From CAINVV01 sp037137375 (GTDB lineage Bacteria; Bacteroidota; Bacteroidia; Bacteroidales; Prolixibacteraceae), in NCBI GenBank assembly GCA_037137375.1, contig JBAXKJ010000019.1, positions 1-64,000 of the forward strand: a stretch of 64,000 nt of DNA. The letters run 5' to 3'. The notes beneath the pieces are model-generated. The model saw only the letters and a list, made by a program, of their open reading frames with translations. It made no database searches and was not told where the DNA came from. The translations under genes were made by a program, and so were the position numbers. Shown here piece after piece: positions 35,929 to 45,166 of this stretch (positions are counted from its first letter, which is position 1; every line of letters starts with the position of its first letter).

Positions 35929-36043
35929 ATTATCTCAGTTTAGCTTTTTGTCCTTTAGAACTAAATTTTACGTTTTGATGCGCAAAAATGCATTTCTGAT
36001 TCTTTCGACTGACCTGTTTCAGTATTCGCGAAAATATCGCCGA

Positions 36044-36961
36044 ATGTTGGCTCATAGGTCGTTGAATGCTATTTCCATTTTGCTGATTCTTTTATTATCA
36101 GGGTGTTCGAAGGAATTCATTGGAATCGAAAGTGCAAATACTGTCACGAATCCTTCCGCTTACGTCAACAAAATTTTCGATTACCAATATGGCCCAGGTC
36201 AGCATGCATCTTTCATCTCTCCTACTGAGAAGGCCAACGATTTTATCGGCGAGCCGTGGACTAAAAACAAATCCTTCATTTCGCTTGGTGGCTGGGGTGG
36301 ATATGTCATTGCTGGTTTCAATCATGCGGTTCTCAATACGAATGGTCCTGATTTAGCCGTCTTTACACAACCTTCGGTCTCTTCGGAGCCAGGTATAGTT
36401 TATGTGATGGAGGATATTAATAACGACGGATTACCCAACGACGGAACATGGTACGAATTACGGGGTAGTGAATATAGTAACCCGGAAACCATTCATAATT
36501 ATGAGGTTACCTATTTCAAACCTGGACTTTCAGGGTACGTAACCTGGAAAGATAACCTGGGGAAAACTGGATCTCTTGTTCCTGGCTTCGGGAATGATAA
36601 TTGGTGGTGGTCAGGTTACGGAGTTAAAAGTTCCATCACATTTACCGGCGAGAGGCTTCCCGATGCTTATGAGAATACCTCCAAAGATCAGGCTGTTGAA
36701 CTTTGGCTTCAACGCAGCGGTCTCTTCCAGTCCGGTTACGCAGAATGTTATTACAATGCCGATTACAATGAAAAGCTTAAGGCAAATATGCTGGATATCT
36801 CCTCTGCCGTTGATGCCTCCGGAAAACCTCTAAATCTTACAAAAATTAACTTTATCAAAGTCCAAAGCAGTGTATTTCAGATTGCAGGATGGCTAAATGA
36901 GGTTTCCACCGAGATAAGCGGAGCTGCGGATATCCATTTTCTGGATAAAAATAGCTACTAA
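36044..36961 (+). CDS. Surface lipoprotein of the cobalamin locus
   Basis: A 305-residue protein with a lipoprotein signal (LLLSGC, Cys21). The body is beta-rich, with SLGGWGGYVIAGFNHAV, a calcium-loop-like DINNDGLPNDGTWYEL, and several Trp-Gly pairs. Proteins of this pattern are found in B12 uptake loci of Bacteroidota and are often called cell surface protein. Direct cobalamin binding is possible by analogy with other accessory lipoproteins of such loci, but not shown. The frame is open from 35948; the ATG at 36044 gives a proper signal peptide. Confidence 0.8.
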   Translation: MLAHRSLNAISILLILLLSGCSKEFIGIESANTVTNPSAYVNKIFDYQYGPGQHASFISPTEKANDFIGEPWTKNKSFISLGGWGGYVIAGFNHAVLNTNGPDLAVFTQPSVSSEPGIVYVMEDINNDGLPNDGTWYELRGSEYSNPETIHNYEVTYFKPGLSGYVTWKDNLGKTGSLVPGFGNDNWWWSGYGVKSSITFTGERLPDAYENTSKDQAVELWLQRSGLFQSGYAECYYNADYNEKLKANMLDISSAVDASGKPLNLTKINFIKVQSSVFQIAGWLNEVSTEISGAADIHFLDKNSY

Positions 36962-37065
36962 TGAAACGAGCATGCGCAAGACCCACAAAAGGCGATGTAT
37001 ATCAAACTGCGAGTTCCATGAGTACTTACAGATATTCAATAATTTAACGTATATATTATTTACGA

Positions 37066-39063
37066 GTGAAATTTTTGTGCAGGATTTTGGTCGTTTTTTG
37101 TCTTCTACCGGTTACCTGGAAACCGGTCATGGCACAGACCATCAAAGATACCCTTATGCTAAAGTCCATTTTGATTGAGGGTAAAAAAAATAGCAGAAAT
37201 TTCAATGAAACACGTACTGAAATTGATACCATCGCATTATTAAATTCAGGCACGGTAAGGCTTTCAGAGCTTATTTCGCAAAATACTTCAATCTTCATTA
37301 AAGAATATGGCAGGGGTGCGATGGCTACTGCTTCTTTTCGTGGAACGGCTCCGTCGCATACGAAAGTAACCTGGAATGGTCTCGAATTGAATTCTCCGAT
37401 GTTGGGAATGGTCGATTTTTCCCTGATCCCGGTATTCTTTGCGGATGAAGTGAATTTGCTGCATGGAGCCTCTTCCCTCACCTCTTCTTCGGGCGCTCTT
37501 GGAGGTACGATTCAATTGGAAAATTCTGTCAATTGGAACAATATCTTCTCCGGTAAATTATTAAGTGGCTTCGGCAGCTACCATACTTTTGATGAATACC
37601 TCCGTTTAAATGCAGGAAATCGGAAGATCCAGTCCAAGAGTTCGATATTTTATAATTCCTCTTCGAATGATTTTCAATATCTTAATAAACTGAATGCGAC
37701 TCTGGATCCTGTTAACGGAAACTATATCTACCAGACTGAACGCAACAGAAATGCGGATTTCCTGAATTATGGCCTATTACAAGAGATATACCTTCAAATT
37801 AAGCCTAATCAAACACTTTCTCTCAAAACATGGCTGCAGCACAACGACAGGAGCCTTCCTCAATTGTTGACCAATGAAAGTGGATTGGCGGCAAATTCCA
37901 ACCGACAGTCGGAGAACTCCCTTCGTGCAGTGGCTGAATGGAAGCATTTTGGCCCTCAAAGCAGATTATCCGTAAATTCCTCGATCAATCTTCAAAACTC
38001 GGGCTACGTACTCGAAAATAGCGTCAGCGGTTCTGCCAACCAGGTAGTCATTGATTCTTATTCACAAATTCGTTCTTTTTTCAACCGGGCTGACTACAAA
38101 TACCAGTTGAATGGATTTCTCACATTGGTTTCAGGGTTTGAGGCCAATATCCACCAGGTAAATTCAGAAAATAGAAAAGCGGTGTCGTCAAATTCAGGTT
38201 ACAAGAAAAGCAGGACAGAGAATTCCGTCTATTCAGAACTGGAAGCCAGGATTAATTCTCATTTGAGATCGGTTTTGTTGCTCAGGGAGACCTTGATTAA
38301 TCTGACTCACCAGGCCTTACTTCCTTTATTCAGGATTAGTTATCAGCCAAATACCGAAAAACAAGTTATTTTCAGTGGTTCCATCGCCGGAAATAATCAT
38401 ACGCCTACCTTGAATGATCTCTATTTTATACCAGGAGGAAATCCAAATCTGAGGCCTGAGAAAGGAGTTCAGAGTGAATTTGGCTCAACCAGTGAATTTT
38501 CAGTCGGGCAAATTCAATTTAAGACAGGAATCTCTGCTTTTTATTCAGGTATTAATGACTGGATCATCTGGTTACCAACTTATCAGGGATATTGGGAACC
38601 CCTGAATATCGAGAAGGTTGTAAGCAAAGGAGTAGAAGCGAATGTAGGTGCAAATGGCGCGTTTGGCAGCGTTCGCTATTTTTTAAAGGGAAATTATGCT
38701 TTTACTAGCACAATTAACCGTGCCGCCGACAGTTATTCTTTCGGAAAACAACTACCCTATATTCCGAAAAATTCCGCCAATATAAATGCTCATATTGTCT
38801 ATTCCCGTTTCAGCTTCGATTGGATGTGGAGTTATTACAGCAAGAGATTCACCACTTCGGTCAATAGTCAGGAGACCTCGACAGATTATATGTACCCCTA
38901 TTTCATGAACAACCTACAACTTGCTTTGACCCTTCCAGTCGGAAGTAAAAGATTAATTGCCGAATGTAAAGTGTTGAATATTTTTAATGAAGACTACCGG
39001 ACAGTTTTGCAGCGACCCATGCCCGGAAGAAATTTTCAAATCTTACTGCATTATGAATTTTAA
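37066..39063 (+). CDS. TonB-dependent receptor, probable cobalamin importer (BtuB-like)
   Basis: A 665-residue outer-membrane receptor starting at GTG, with a signal peptide ending near VMAQ. Residues 45-150 form the plug domain (RLSELISQNTSIFIKEYG, SFRGTAPSHTKVTWNGLELNSP). The rest is the 22-stranded barrel with LNDLYFIPGGNPNLRPEKG and a C-terminal HYEF. No carboxypeptidase-like regulatory domain precedes the plug, so it is not a SusC type. The riboswitch and the propeller lipoprotein gene, which overlaps its end by 11 bases, argue for cobalamin transport. Confidence 0.9.
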   Translation: MKFLCRILVVFCLLPVTWKPVMAQTIKDTLMLKSILIEGKKNSRNFNETRTEIDTIALLNSGTVRLSELISQNTSIFIKEYGRGAMATASFRGTAPSHTKVTWNGLELNSPMLGMVDFSLIPVFFADEVNLLHGASSLTSSSGALGGTIQLENSVNWNNIFSGKLLSGFGSYHTFDEYLRLNAGNRKIQSKSSIFYNSSSNDFQYLNKLNATLDPVNGNYIYQTERNRNADFLNYGLLQEIYLQIKPNQTLSLKTWLQHNDRSLPQLLTNESGLAANSNRQSENSLRAVAEWKHFGPQSRLSVNSSINLQNSGYVLENSVSGSANQVVIDSYSQIRSFFNRADYKYQLNGFLTLVSGFEANIHQVNSENRKAVSSNSGYKKSRTENSVYSELEARINSHLRSVLLLRETLINLTHQALLPLFRISYQPNTEKQVIFSGSIAGNNHTPTLNDLYFIPGGNPNLRPEKGVQSEFGSTSEFSVGQIQFKTGISAFYSGINDWIIWLPTYQGYWEPLNIEKVVSKGVEANVGANGAFGSVRYFLKGNYAFTSTINRAADSYSFGKQLPYIPKNSANINAHIVYSRFSFDWMWSYYSKRFTTSVNSQETSTDYMYPYFMNNLQLALTLPVGSKRLIAECKVLNIFNEDYRTVLQRPMPGRNFQILLHYEF

Positions 39064-40129
39064 AGGGAATCCTGTTATTAAATTGTCTTTTATCATCTTG
39101 ATAATCATCGGATTATCAAGATGTATGAAGGACGATCAGTGGGTAAAGGATCACCTTCAACAGGGTCTTTTTCAATTCTCCTCAAACGGAGTATTCATCG
39201 TTAATGAAGGAAATTTCATGTATGGTAATGCTACCTTATCCTACTATGATCCCTCGACAAAGGAAATTCAGAACGATATTTTCTATCGTGCCAATGGATT
39301 ACCACTCGGAGATGTGGCAGAATCCATGACCATCAGGCAAACATCCGGTTATGTGGTAGTTAACAATTCAGGGAAAATTTATGTCATGGATATCAATACA
39401 GGAAAGTATACTGGTAAGATTACCGGACTAACTTCTCCGAGATTTATTCATTTTGTAAATGATCAAAAGGCCTATGTAACAGATCTTTACGCAGGAAAAA
39501 TTACAATTGTAAATCCCGTTACCAATCAGATTACAAATTCTATACCTTGTCCCAACCATGCATCCACCGAAGAAATGGTACAATTCGGCAATAACCTGTT
39601 TGTTACTTGCTGGTCGGGCGACAGAACTGTGCTTGTAATTGATATTTCCAAAGATCAGATTATCGCGGAGATAAAAACCGGTGAACAACCTTGTGGCATC
39701 GTACTGGATAAGAACAATAAGATATGGGTGTTGTGCCAGGTCCTACCCGGAAATACCTCGACTATAAAGGCCGTCCTCCAGCGCATTGATCCAGCTTCCA
39801 TGAAAATTGAAAGGAGTTTTGAATTTTCAACTGATACCAAGCCTGTAAAACTAAATATTGATGGACCGGGCGAAAATATCTATTTCCTGACGGGGAATAA
39901 TATATGTAAAATGCCTGTAACTGCTGACGTATTGCCTTCGCAGCCGTTCATTACTTTAGCCTCCAAAATTCTTTACGGGTTGGGCATCGACCCGATTACC
40001 GGAGATATTTATGTGAGTGATGCATTGGATTATCAGCAATCTGGCATTATCACCCGCTTTTCCTCCTCTGGCAAACTTCTGGATACGTTTAAATCAGGCA
40101 TTATTCCGGGAAGATTTTGTTTTAAATAG
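39053..40129 (+). CDS. BtuG-like beta-propeller lipoprotein (DUF5074 type)
   Basis: A 358-residue protein with a lipoprotein signal (GLSRC, Cys24). Repeats of about 40-45 residues such as GKIYVMDINTGKYTGKI, GKITIVNPVTNQITNSI and RTVLVIDISKDQIIAEI form blades of a beta-propeller. In Bacteroides, BtuG is such a propeller and caps the receptor BtuB to capture B12. The ATG at 39053 lies within the last codons of the receptor gene; an earlier in-frame ATG at 38987 has no signal peptide. Identity as a functional BtuG is inferred from fold and neighbours. Confidence 0.87.
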   Translation: MNFKGNPVIKLSFIILIIIGLSRCMKDDQWVKDHLQQGLFQFSSNGVFIVNEGNFMYGNATLSYYDPSTKEIQNDIFYRANGLPLGDVAESMTIRQTSGYVVVNNSGKIYVMDINTGKYTGKITGLTSPRFIHFVNDQKAYVTDLYAGKITIVNPVTNQITNSIPCPNHASTEEMVQFGNNLFVTCWSGDRTVLVIDISKDQIIAEIKTGEQPCGIVLDKNNKIWVLCQVLPGNTSTIKAVLQRIDPASMKIERSFEFSTDTKPVKLNIDGPGENIYFLTGNNICKMPVTADVLPSQPFITLASKILYGLGIDPITGDIYVSDALDYQQSGIITRFSSSGKLLDTFKSGIIPGRFCFK

Positions 40130-40159
40130 AATCGGAGCCTAAACAAGTTAGTGAAAGGA

Positions 40160-40930
40160 TCAGAATTTCATTGCAAAGCTTACTCCGCCCCCATTTTTGT
40201 ATAATGTTGGAATAAATACGCCGGCTGGTTTCTTTCCCCAGCGGTAACGATGAGTCAGGTAAACCAGTTTTACTGAAGCCATCCCAATACCTGCTCCGAT
40301 GAATACATCTGAAGCCCAATGATGATTATTGGCAACTCGCAGAAAACCGGTCGACACTGCACACATGTAGCCTGCAACGCTGACCCATGGCGAAGTATCT
40401 CTATATTCCATATCCAACAAAGTGGCAGAAACAAAGGCCTGGGCAGTATGACCGGAAGGCATGGAATTATCTGCGCTGCCATCGGGTCGGGTATCATGAA
40501 TCACATATTTCATGGAAAAAACGATCGCGGTCATCAGTAGTTCGGATTTTGCCATGATGCTCCATTGATTGATCAAGTCATTCCTGCCTTTCACCCCAGA
40601 TAGTTCCAGTCCTAATATTGCGGCCACGGGGGCAAATTGCAGAAAATTATCGGCAGAAGTTCTAAATCCCGTGAAATGATCATTTGCGTATTGCTGGATA
40701 TTCGCCTTTCCCAAACCGGAATGAGCAGGAATAGATTCAATAATTGCTCCGCTTGCAACCAGCGAAAAAGGTAAAATTGCCTGTCTGAGCCGCGAAGGAG
40801 TCTGATGTTTAGATAAGTATGAAACCTTCGTGGTATCGGAAATACTTTTAACCTTATAATAATCAGCACTTTGAGCGGACAAACTGCCTCCAGCAATCAT
40901 TAAAATTAAATAACATAAGATTCTGTTCAT
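40160..40930 (-). CDS. PAP2-family phosphatase
   Basis: A 256-residue protein with a signal peptide and the three phosphatase motifs: KYVIHDTRPDG, PSGHTAQAF and RVANNHHWASDVFIGA. These are the catalytic histidines and arginines of the acid phosphatase superfamily, which includes lipid phosphatases such as PgpB. Membrane segments surround the motifs. The substrate may be a lipid phosphate; not determined. It converges on the propeller gene, 30 bases away. Confidence 0.87.
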   Translation of the reverse strand: MNRILCYLILMIAGGSLSAQSADYYKVKSISDTTKVSYLSKHQTPSRLRQAILPFSLVASGAIIESIPAHSGLGKANIQQYANDHFTGFRTSADNFLQFAPVAAILGLELSGVKGRNDLINQWSIMAKSELLMTAIVFSMKYVIHDTRPDGSADNSMPSGHTAQAFVSATLLDMEYRDTSPWVSVAGYMCAVSTGFLRVANNHHWASDVFIGAGIGMASVKLVYLTHRYRWGKKPAGVFIPTLYKNGGGVSFAMKF

Positions 40931-41045
40931 CTGTTAATTGTTACAGAAATTAGTGGGCTAAAATAGCGAATATCACCACGATATTATTAAAGTCTGCAGA
41001 ATTAAAGATATTTTTGAATTTTACAAATAATATTAAAATATCAAT

Positions 41046-41537
41046 ATGGCTACTGTCAATCTTTCGGATCATGTTAATCATCAGGTTCCGGATACCAAAG
41101 GAATGAAATTCGGTATAGTTTACGCGGAATGGAATCCGGAAGTAACTCTTGCCCTGAAAGAAGGAGCGGTAAATACGCTGAAAAAATACGGGGTACTACC
41201 AGAAGATATTCGTGTGGAGGAGGTACCCGGTACTTTTGAACTTTCTCTTGGCGGACAACTTATGGCTGAGCATACGGATGTGGATGCCGTCATTCTGTTG
41301 GGTTGTGTCATTCAGGGAGAAACCCGACATTTTGATTTTATCTGTCAGGGTATTACCTATGGTACGACAAAATTGAATCTCGAATATGGTATCCCATTCA
41401 TATTCGGCGTCTTAACTACTGATAATCAACAGCAAGCATTGGACCGTGCAGGAGGACGTTTGGGTAATAAAGGCGACGAGGCAGCTTATACCGCCATCAA
41501 GATGGTTGCCTTAAGCAGGAAATTTGAACTAGAATAA
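41046..41537 (+). CDS. ribH: 6,7-Dimethyl-8-ribityllumazine synthase
   Basis: A 163-residue enzyme of riboflavin synthesis. Seen are FGIVYAEWNPEV, PGTFEL, LLGCVIQGETRHFDFI with the catalytic His95, and FGVLTTDNQQQALDRAGG. It condenses 5-amino-6-ribitylaminouracil with a four-carbon phosphate. TATTTTTG at 41009-41016 is a likely -7 element. A strong terminator follows the stop. No other rib genes are near. Confidence 0.96.
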   Translation: MATVNLSDHVNHQVPDTKGMKFGIVYAEWNPEVTLALKEGAVNTLKKYGVLPEDIRVEEVPGTFELSLGGQLMAEHTDVDAVILLGCVIQGETRHFDFICQGITYGTTKLNLEYGIPFIFGVLTTDNQQQALDRAGGRLGNKGDEAAYTAIKMVALSRKFELE

Positions 41538-41565
41538 AAAAGGCGCCCAACCGAGGCGCCTTTTT
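41537..41565 (+). terminator. Terminator after ribH
   Basis: An 11-base stem AAAAAGGCGCC/GGCGCCTTTTT (41537-41547 with 41555-41565) with a seven-base loop. It begins at the last base of the ribH stop codon and probably also serves the convergent yidC gene, which ends at 41583. Confidence 0.9.
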
Positions 41566-41582
41566 GGTATGGGTACATTGTG

Positions 41583-43508
41583 TTATCTTTTCTTTTTGTC
41601 CTGCAACGCTTTCTGTTGCTTAGACATTTCTTCCAGTTTTGTCTGAAACTTAGATTTGGTCACAGGGACTTTTTGTTTGGCCTTCATTTGAGCATGGATC
41701 TTATCCTCATCGATCAGCTGCTTGAAAATGTACATCTGGACGAAAGTGAATATCAGGGATAAGAAGTAATAGAGGCTTAAACCTGCCGCGTAACTATTGA
41801 AAATGAAGAGGAACATCACCGGCATGATATACATAATTGTTTTCATACCAGGCATTTGCTGTGTACTTGCACCTGTCATCTCGTTGTTGTATTTAACATA
41901 GAGAATATTGGCGATAGTCATCAGAAGACAGAACAGACTCACATGGTTACCGAAGCCGAATGGTACCGTGAATGGCAGTGTCATAATTGAATCATATGTA
42001 GATAAGTCATTAGCCCAGAGGAAACTTTGCTGACGTAATTCGATAGATATCGGAAAGAAATAGAACATGGCAACCAGAATTGGAAACTGGAGCAACATTG
42101 GCAGACATCCTCCCAATGGATTGACGCCGGCTTTCTTGTAAAATGCCATCACTGCCTGCTGTGATTCCACTTTTTTATCATCTCCAAATTTCTTCTGAAT
42201 CTCTTCAACTTCAGGTTTCAATATCCGCATTTTTGCAGACGAAAGATAGGATTTATAGGTAAATATCAGCGTTAGCAACTTAATGTAAATGGTTAGTAAT
42301 AAGATGATCAAACCAAAATTGCCAATATATCGGCGCAGGAAATCGAAAGCCGGAATGACGATGATTTTGTTCACCCAGCCGATGATGGTCCAGCCAAGTG
42401 CCAGCTGATTTTCCATGCCTAGATCGAACTGCTTCAAGGTATTATATTGGTTGGGTCCAAAGAAAATCTTTGCCGGAAAATTCTCACTTCCTTTTGCATC
42501 GAGAGGGATAGTCAAATCTGCAGTCATCTCGGCTACGTAAGCGGAATCCTGCTCTTTCTTTTTGGTGGAAATTTGACCATTCAGGAATGATTGATCAGCA
42601 ATCAGGACAGAAGAAAAGAACTGCTGCTTAAAACCAACCCATTTTACCTTGGTTGACAAGGACTTAGATTCAGATTTTGCGGGATTTAATTTATCAACTT
42701 CATCCTTGTCAAACCTATAGAAGATGGTGGATTGGTTGTTTTCTCCAAATTTCGACATTTTCTCCTGTCGGGGCATATTGATATACCACAGGAAATTCAC
42801 ATATTCAGAGTTGGCACCTGCAACTTTCTTTAATCCTGAAGTCTTGATATTGAAATCGACGAGATAGGAGTTGTGTTTAAGACTATAAACATACTCAATC
42901 GAGACGTTGTTGCCGGCGTCAAGTCGCATGGATACTGATTTCGAATCACTTGTTGGATCATTGAATTTCTCCCTACCCTCTTTCCCTTTGGTCACCTTTG
43001 CTCCGTTTACTGAAACCAAGTTGGTCGTAACAGATGGTTGAAAGAAGAACTGGTCAGTTTGTATGCTTTTGTTCTGAGAGAAGAAATTCAAACCAAAACG
43101 ATTATCGTTCCCTTCGAAGAGGATCAATGGTTTCCCATCATACCTCTTAAAATCTTTTAGTTCAACTGAATAAATCTTCCCGCCCTTGTTGGACAAAACC
43201 AACTTCATCAGGTTATTCTCGAGAGTAACAAATTTCTCTTCACCCTTTGCTGCTACGGCGAAGACACCATATAAATTAGTCAGTTCGTTTTGTACATTGG
43301 ACGAGTCCGTTTTAGTGATTCCAGGTTGTATGACTGCAAGCTCAGCAGCTTTGGTTTTCTCGTTAGCTCTGGCCAAATCAACCATCGCAATTGAATCGCC
43401 CTGCCGTTTGAGCCTCGCTAATTCCTGATCAGACGGTTTATTGAAGTAACTGGCAGTAAATAAGATAATAAAAATTATTATCAGTCCTGCAATGGTATTT
43501 TTATCCAT
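41583..43508 (-). CDS. yidC: Membrane protein insertase YidC
   Basis: A 641-residue protein of Gram-negative type: an N-terminal membrane helix, a large periplasmic beta domain (residues 60-350) and five C-terminal membrane helices with the YidC/Oxa1 core (YIKLLTLIFTYKSYLSSAKM, NPLGGCLPMLLQFPILVAMFYFF). A lysine-rich cytoplasmic tail follows. It inserts and folds membrane proteins, among them ATP synthase c subunits. It lies three bases after the pyrG stop, so they form one operon. Confidence 0.97.
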   Translation of the reverse strand: MDKNTIAGLIIIFIILFTASYFNKPSDQELARLKRQGDSIAMVDLARANEKTKAAELAVIQPGITKTDSSNVQNELTNLYGVFAVAAKGEEKFVTLENNLMKLVLSNKGGKIYSVELKDFKRYDGKPLILFEGNDNRFGLNFFSQNKSIQTDQFFFQPSVTTNLVSVNGAKVTKGKEGREKFNDPTSDSKSVSMRLDAGNNVSIEYVYSLKHNSYLVDFNIKTSGLKKVAGANSEYVNFLWYINMPRQEKMSKFGENNQSTIFYRFDKDEVDKLNPAKSESKSLSTKVKWVGFKQQFFSSVLIADQSFLNGQISTKKKEQDSAYVAEMTADLTIPLDAKGSENFPAKIFFGPNQYNTLKQFDLGMENQLALGWTIIGWVNKIIVIPAFDFLRRYIGNFGLIILLLTIYIKLLTLIFTYKSYLSSAKMRILKPEVEEIQKKFGDDKKVESQQAVMAFYKKAGVNPLGGCLPMLLQFPILVAMFYFFPISIELRQQSFLWANDLSTYDSIMTLPFTVPFGFGNHVSLFCLLMTIANILYVKYNNEMTGASTQQMPGMKTIMYIMPVMFLFIFNSYAAGLSLYYFLSLIFTFVQMYIFKQLIDEDKIHAQMKAKQKVPVTKSKFQTKLEEMSKQQKALQDKKKR

Positions 43509-43511
43509 AAA

Positions 43512-45131
43512 TCAAATAGATTTTTTTTGAGAATTTTTTATAACTGCGTTGATAAACGCGACAAAGAGTGGGTGCGGCTGAAGAACCGTACTCCTGTATT
43601 CCGGATGAAACTGAACGCCTACGAACCATGGATGATCGGGTATTTCAATGACTTCCACCAAATTGGTATCCGGATTAAAGCCGACGGCCTTCATTCCGGC
43701 TTTTTCGAATTGTGATAAATAAATGTTGTTAAATTCATAACGGTGGCGGTGCCTTTCGGATATTTTTGATTTTCCGTATGCAGCATAGGAGTGGGAATCT
43801 CTCTTTAATTGGCAGTCATAAGAACCCAGTCTCATGGTGCCTCCTTTGTCTATGATTCCTTTTTGTTCATCCATTAAGTCGATGACAGGAAACTGCGTCA
43901 ATTGATTCATCTCGGTAGAATCGGCATTTACGAGATGAAGAACATTTCTTGCAAATTCAATCACAGCAATCTGCATGCCGAGACAAATTCCGAAATAAGG
44001 AATCTTAAGTTCCCTTGCGTATTTCGCAGCGGTAATTTTCCCTTCAATACCCCGGTGTCCAAAACCTGGCGCAATAATTATACCTTGACAGCCATTAAGT
44101 TTCCGTTCGATATTTTCCTCAGTGATTTTCTCCGAGTGAATCCATTCCACTTTTACCTTGCATTCGTTGGCAGCACCAGCATGAATAATTGCCTCAGCTA
44201 TAGACTTATAAGCATCTCTCAATTCAACATACTTACCGATAAGGGCAATCTTAACTTCTATTTTAGGATTTTTATAGCGACGCAAAAATTCATTCCATCT
44301 GTCCAGGTCCGGCTCCTCTCCGAGTGGCAAGCCAAGTTTTTTCAATACGATCTCATCTAATTTTTCCTCCTTCATCCGGATAGGAACTTCATAGATTGTG
44401 GAGACATCAATAGATTCAATTACCGCTTCCTTGCTGACATTACAGAAGAGTGCAACTTTTCCTTTTAAATCAGGCGTCAACTGATGTTCAGTCCTTAAAA
44501 CCAGCACATCCGGCTGGACTCCGTTTTCAAGTAACTGTTTGACTGAGTGTTGTGTCGGTTTAGTTTTCAATTCTCCCGAAGCCTGTAAATAAGGTACGAG
44601 CGTGAGGTGTATGATCAACGCATCGGTGCCTAGCTCCCACTTCATCTGACGAACGGCCTCAATGTAGGGCAACGACTCAATATCGCCCACCGTTCCGCCA
44701 ATCTCAGAAATTACGACGTCAAATTTTTTCTTGGATCCAAGAAATTTAATGTAGCGTTTGATTTCGTCTGTGATATGAGGAATGATCTGTACTGTTTTAC
44801 CGAGATAGTCTCCCCTTCGTTCCTTGTTGATAACTGACTGGTAAATTCTACCGGTTGTGACATTGTTTGCCTGGGAGGTAGGGGAATTCAAAAATCGCTC
44901 ATAATGTCCCAGGTCCAGATCTGTTTCAGCGCCATCATCTGTTACATAACATTCCCCGTGCTCATAAGGATTTAACGTTCCCGGATCTACGTTGATGTAA
45001 GGATCGAGTTTCTGGATGGTAACCCTGTATCCCCTGGCCTGAAGTAATTTGGCGAGAGAAGAAGCAATAATGCCTTTTCCTAAAGAAGATGCTACACCTC
45101 CTGTGACAAAAATGTACTTAGTTGTGGACAA
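43512..45131 (-). CDS. pyrG: CTP synthase
   Basis: A 539-residue enzyme. The N-terminal amidoligase domain opens with KYIFVTGGVASSLGKGI (P-loop-like) and the C-terminal glutamine amidotransferase has FGICLGMQ with the nucleophilic cysteine and a late FHPEYRS. It makes CTP from UTP, ATP and glutamine. The first codon must be TTG at 45131: a stop lies in frame a few codons upstream and no Met exists before the conserved start. Weak initiation may limit its level. Confidence 0.97.
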   Translation of the reverse strand: MSTTKYIFVTGGVASSLGKGIIASSLAKLLQARGYRVTIQKLDPYINVDPGTLNPYEHGECYVTDDGAETDLDLGHYERFLNSPTSQANNVTTGRIYQSVINKERRGDYLGKTVQIIPHITDEIKRYIKFLGSKKKFDVVISEIGGTVGDIESLPYIEAVRQMKWELGTDALIIHLTLVPYLQASGELKTKPTQHSVKQLLENGVQPDVLVLRTEHQLTPDLKGKVALFCNVSKEAVIESIDVSTIYEVPIRMKEEKLDEIVLKKLGLPLGEEPDLDRWNEFLRRYKNPKIEVKIALIGKYVELRDAYKSIAEAIIHAGAANECKVKVEWIHSEKITEENIERKLNGCQGIIIAPGFGHRGIEGKITAAKYARELKIPYFGICLGMQIAVIEFARNVLHLVNADSTEMNQLTQFPVIDLMDEQKGIIDKGGTMRLGSYDCQLKRDSHSYAAYGKSKISERHRHRYEFNNIYLSQFEKAGMKAVGFNPDTNLVEVIEIPDHPWFVGVQFHPEYRSTVLQPHPLFVAFINAVIKNSQKKSI

Positions 45132-45166
45132 AATTTTCCAGATTTAAAGGGTTTTCAACTGTGGTG

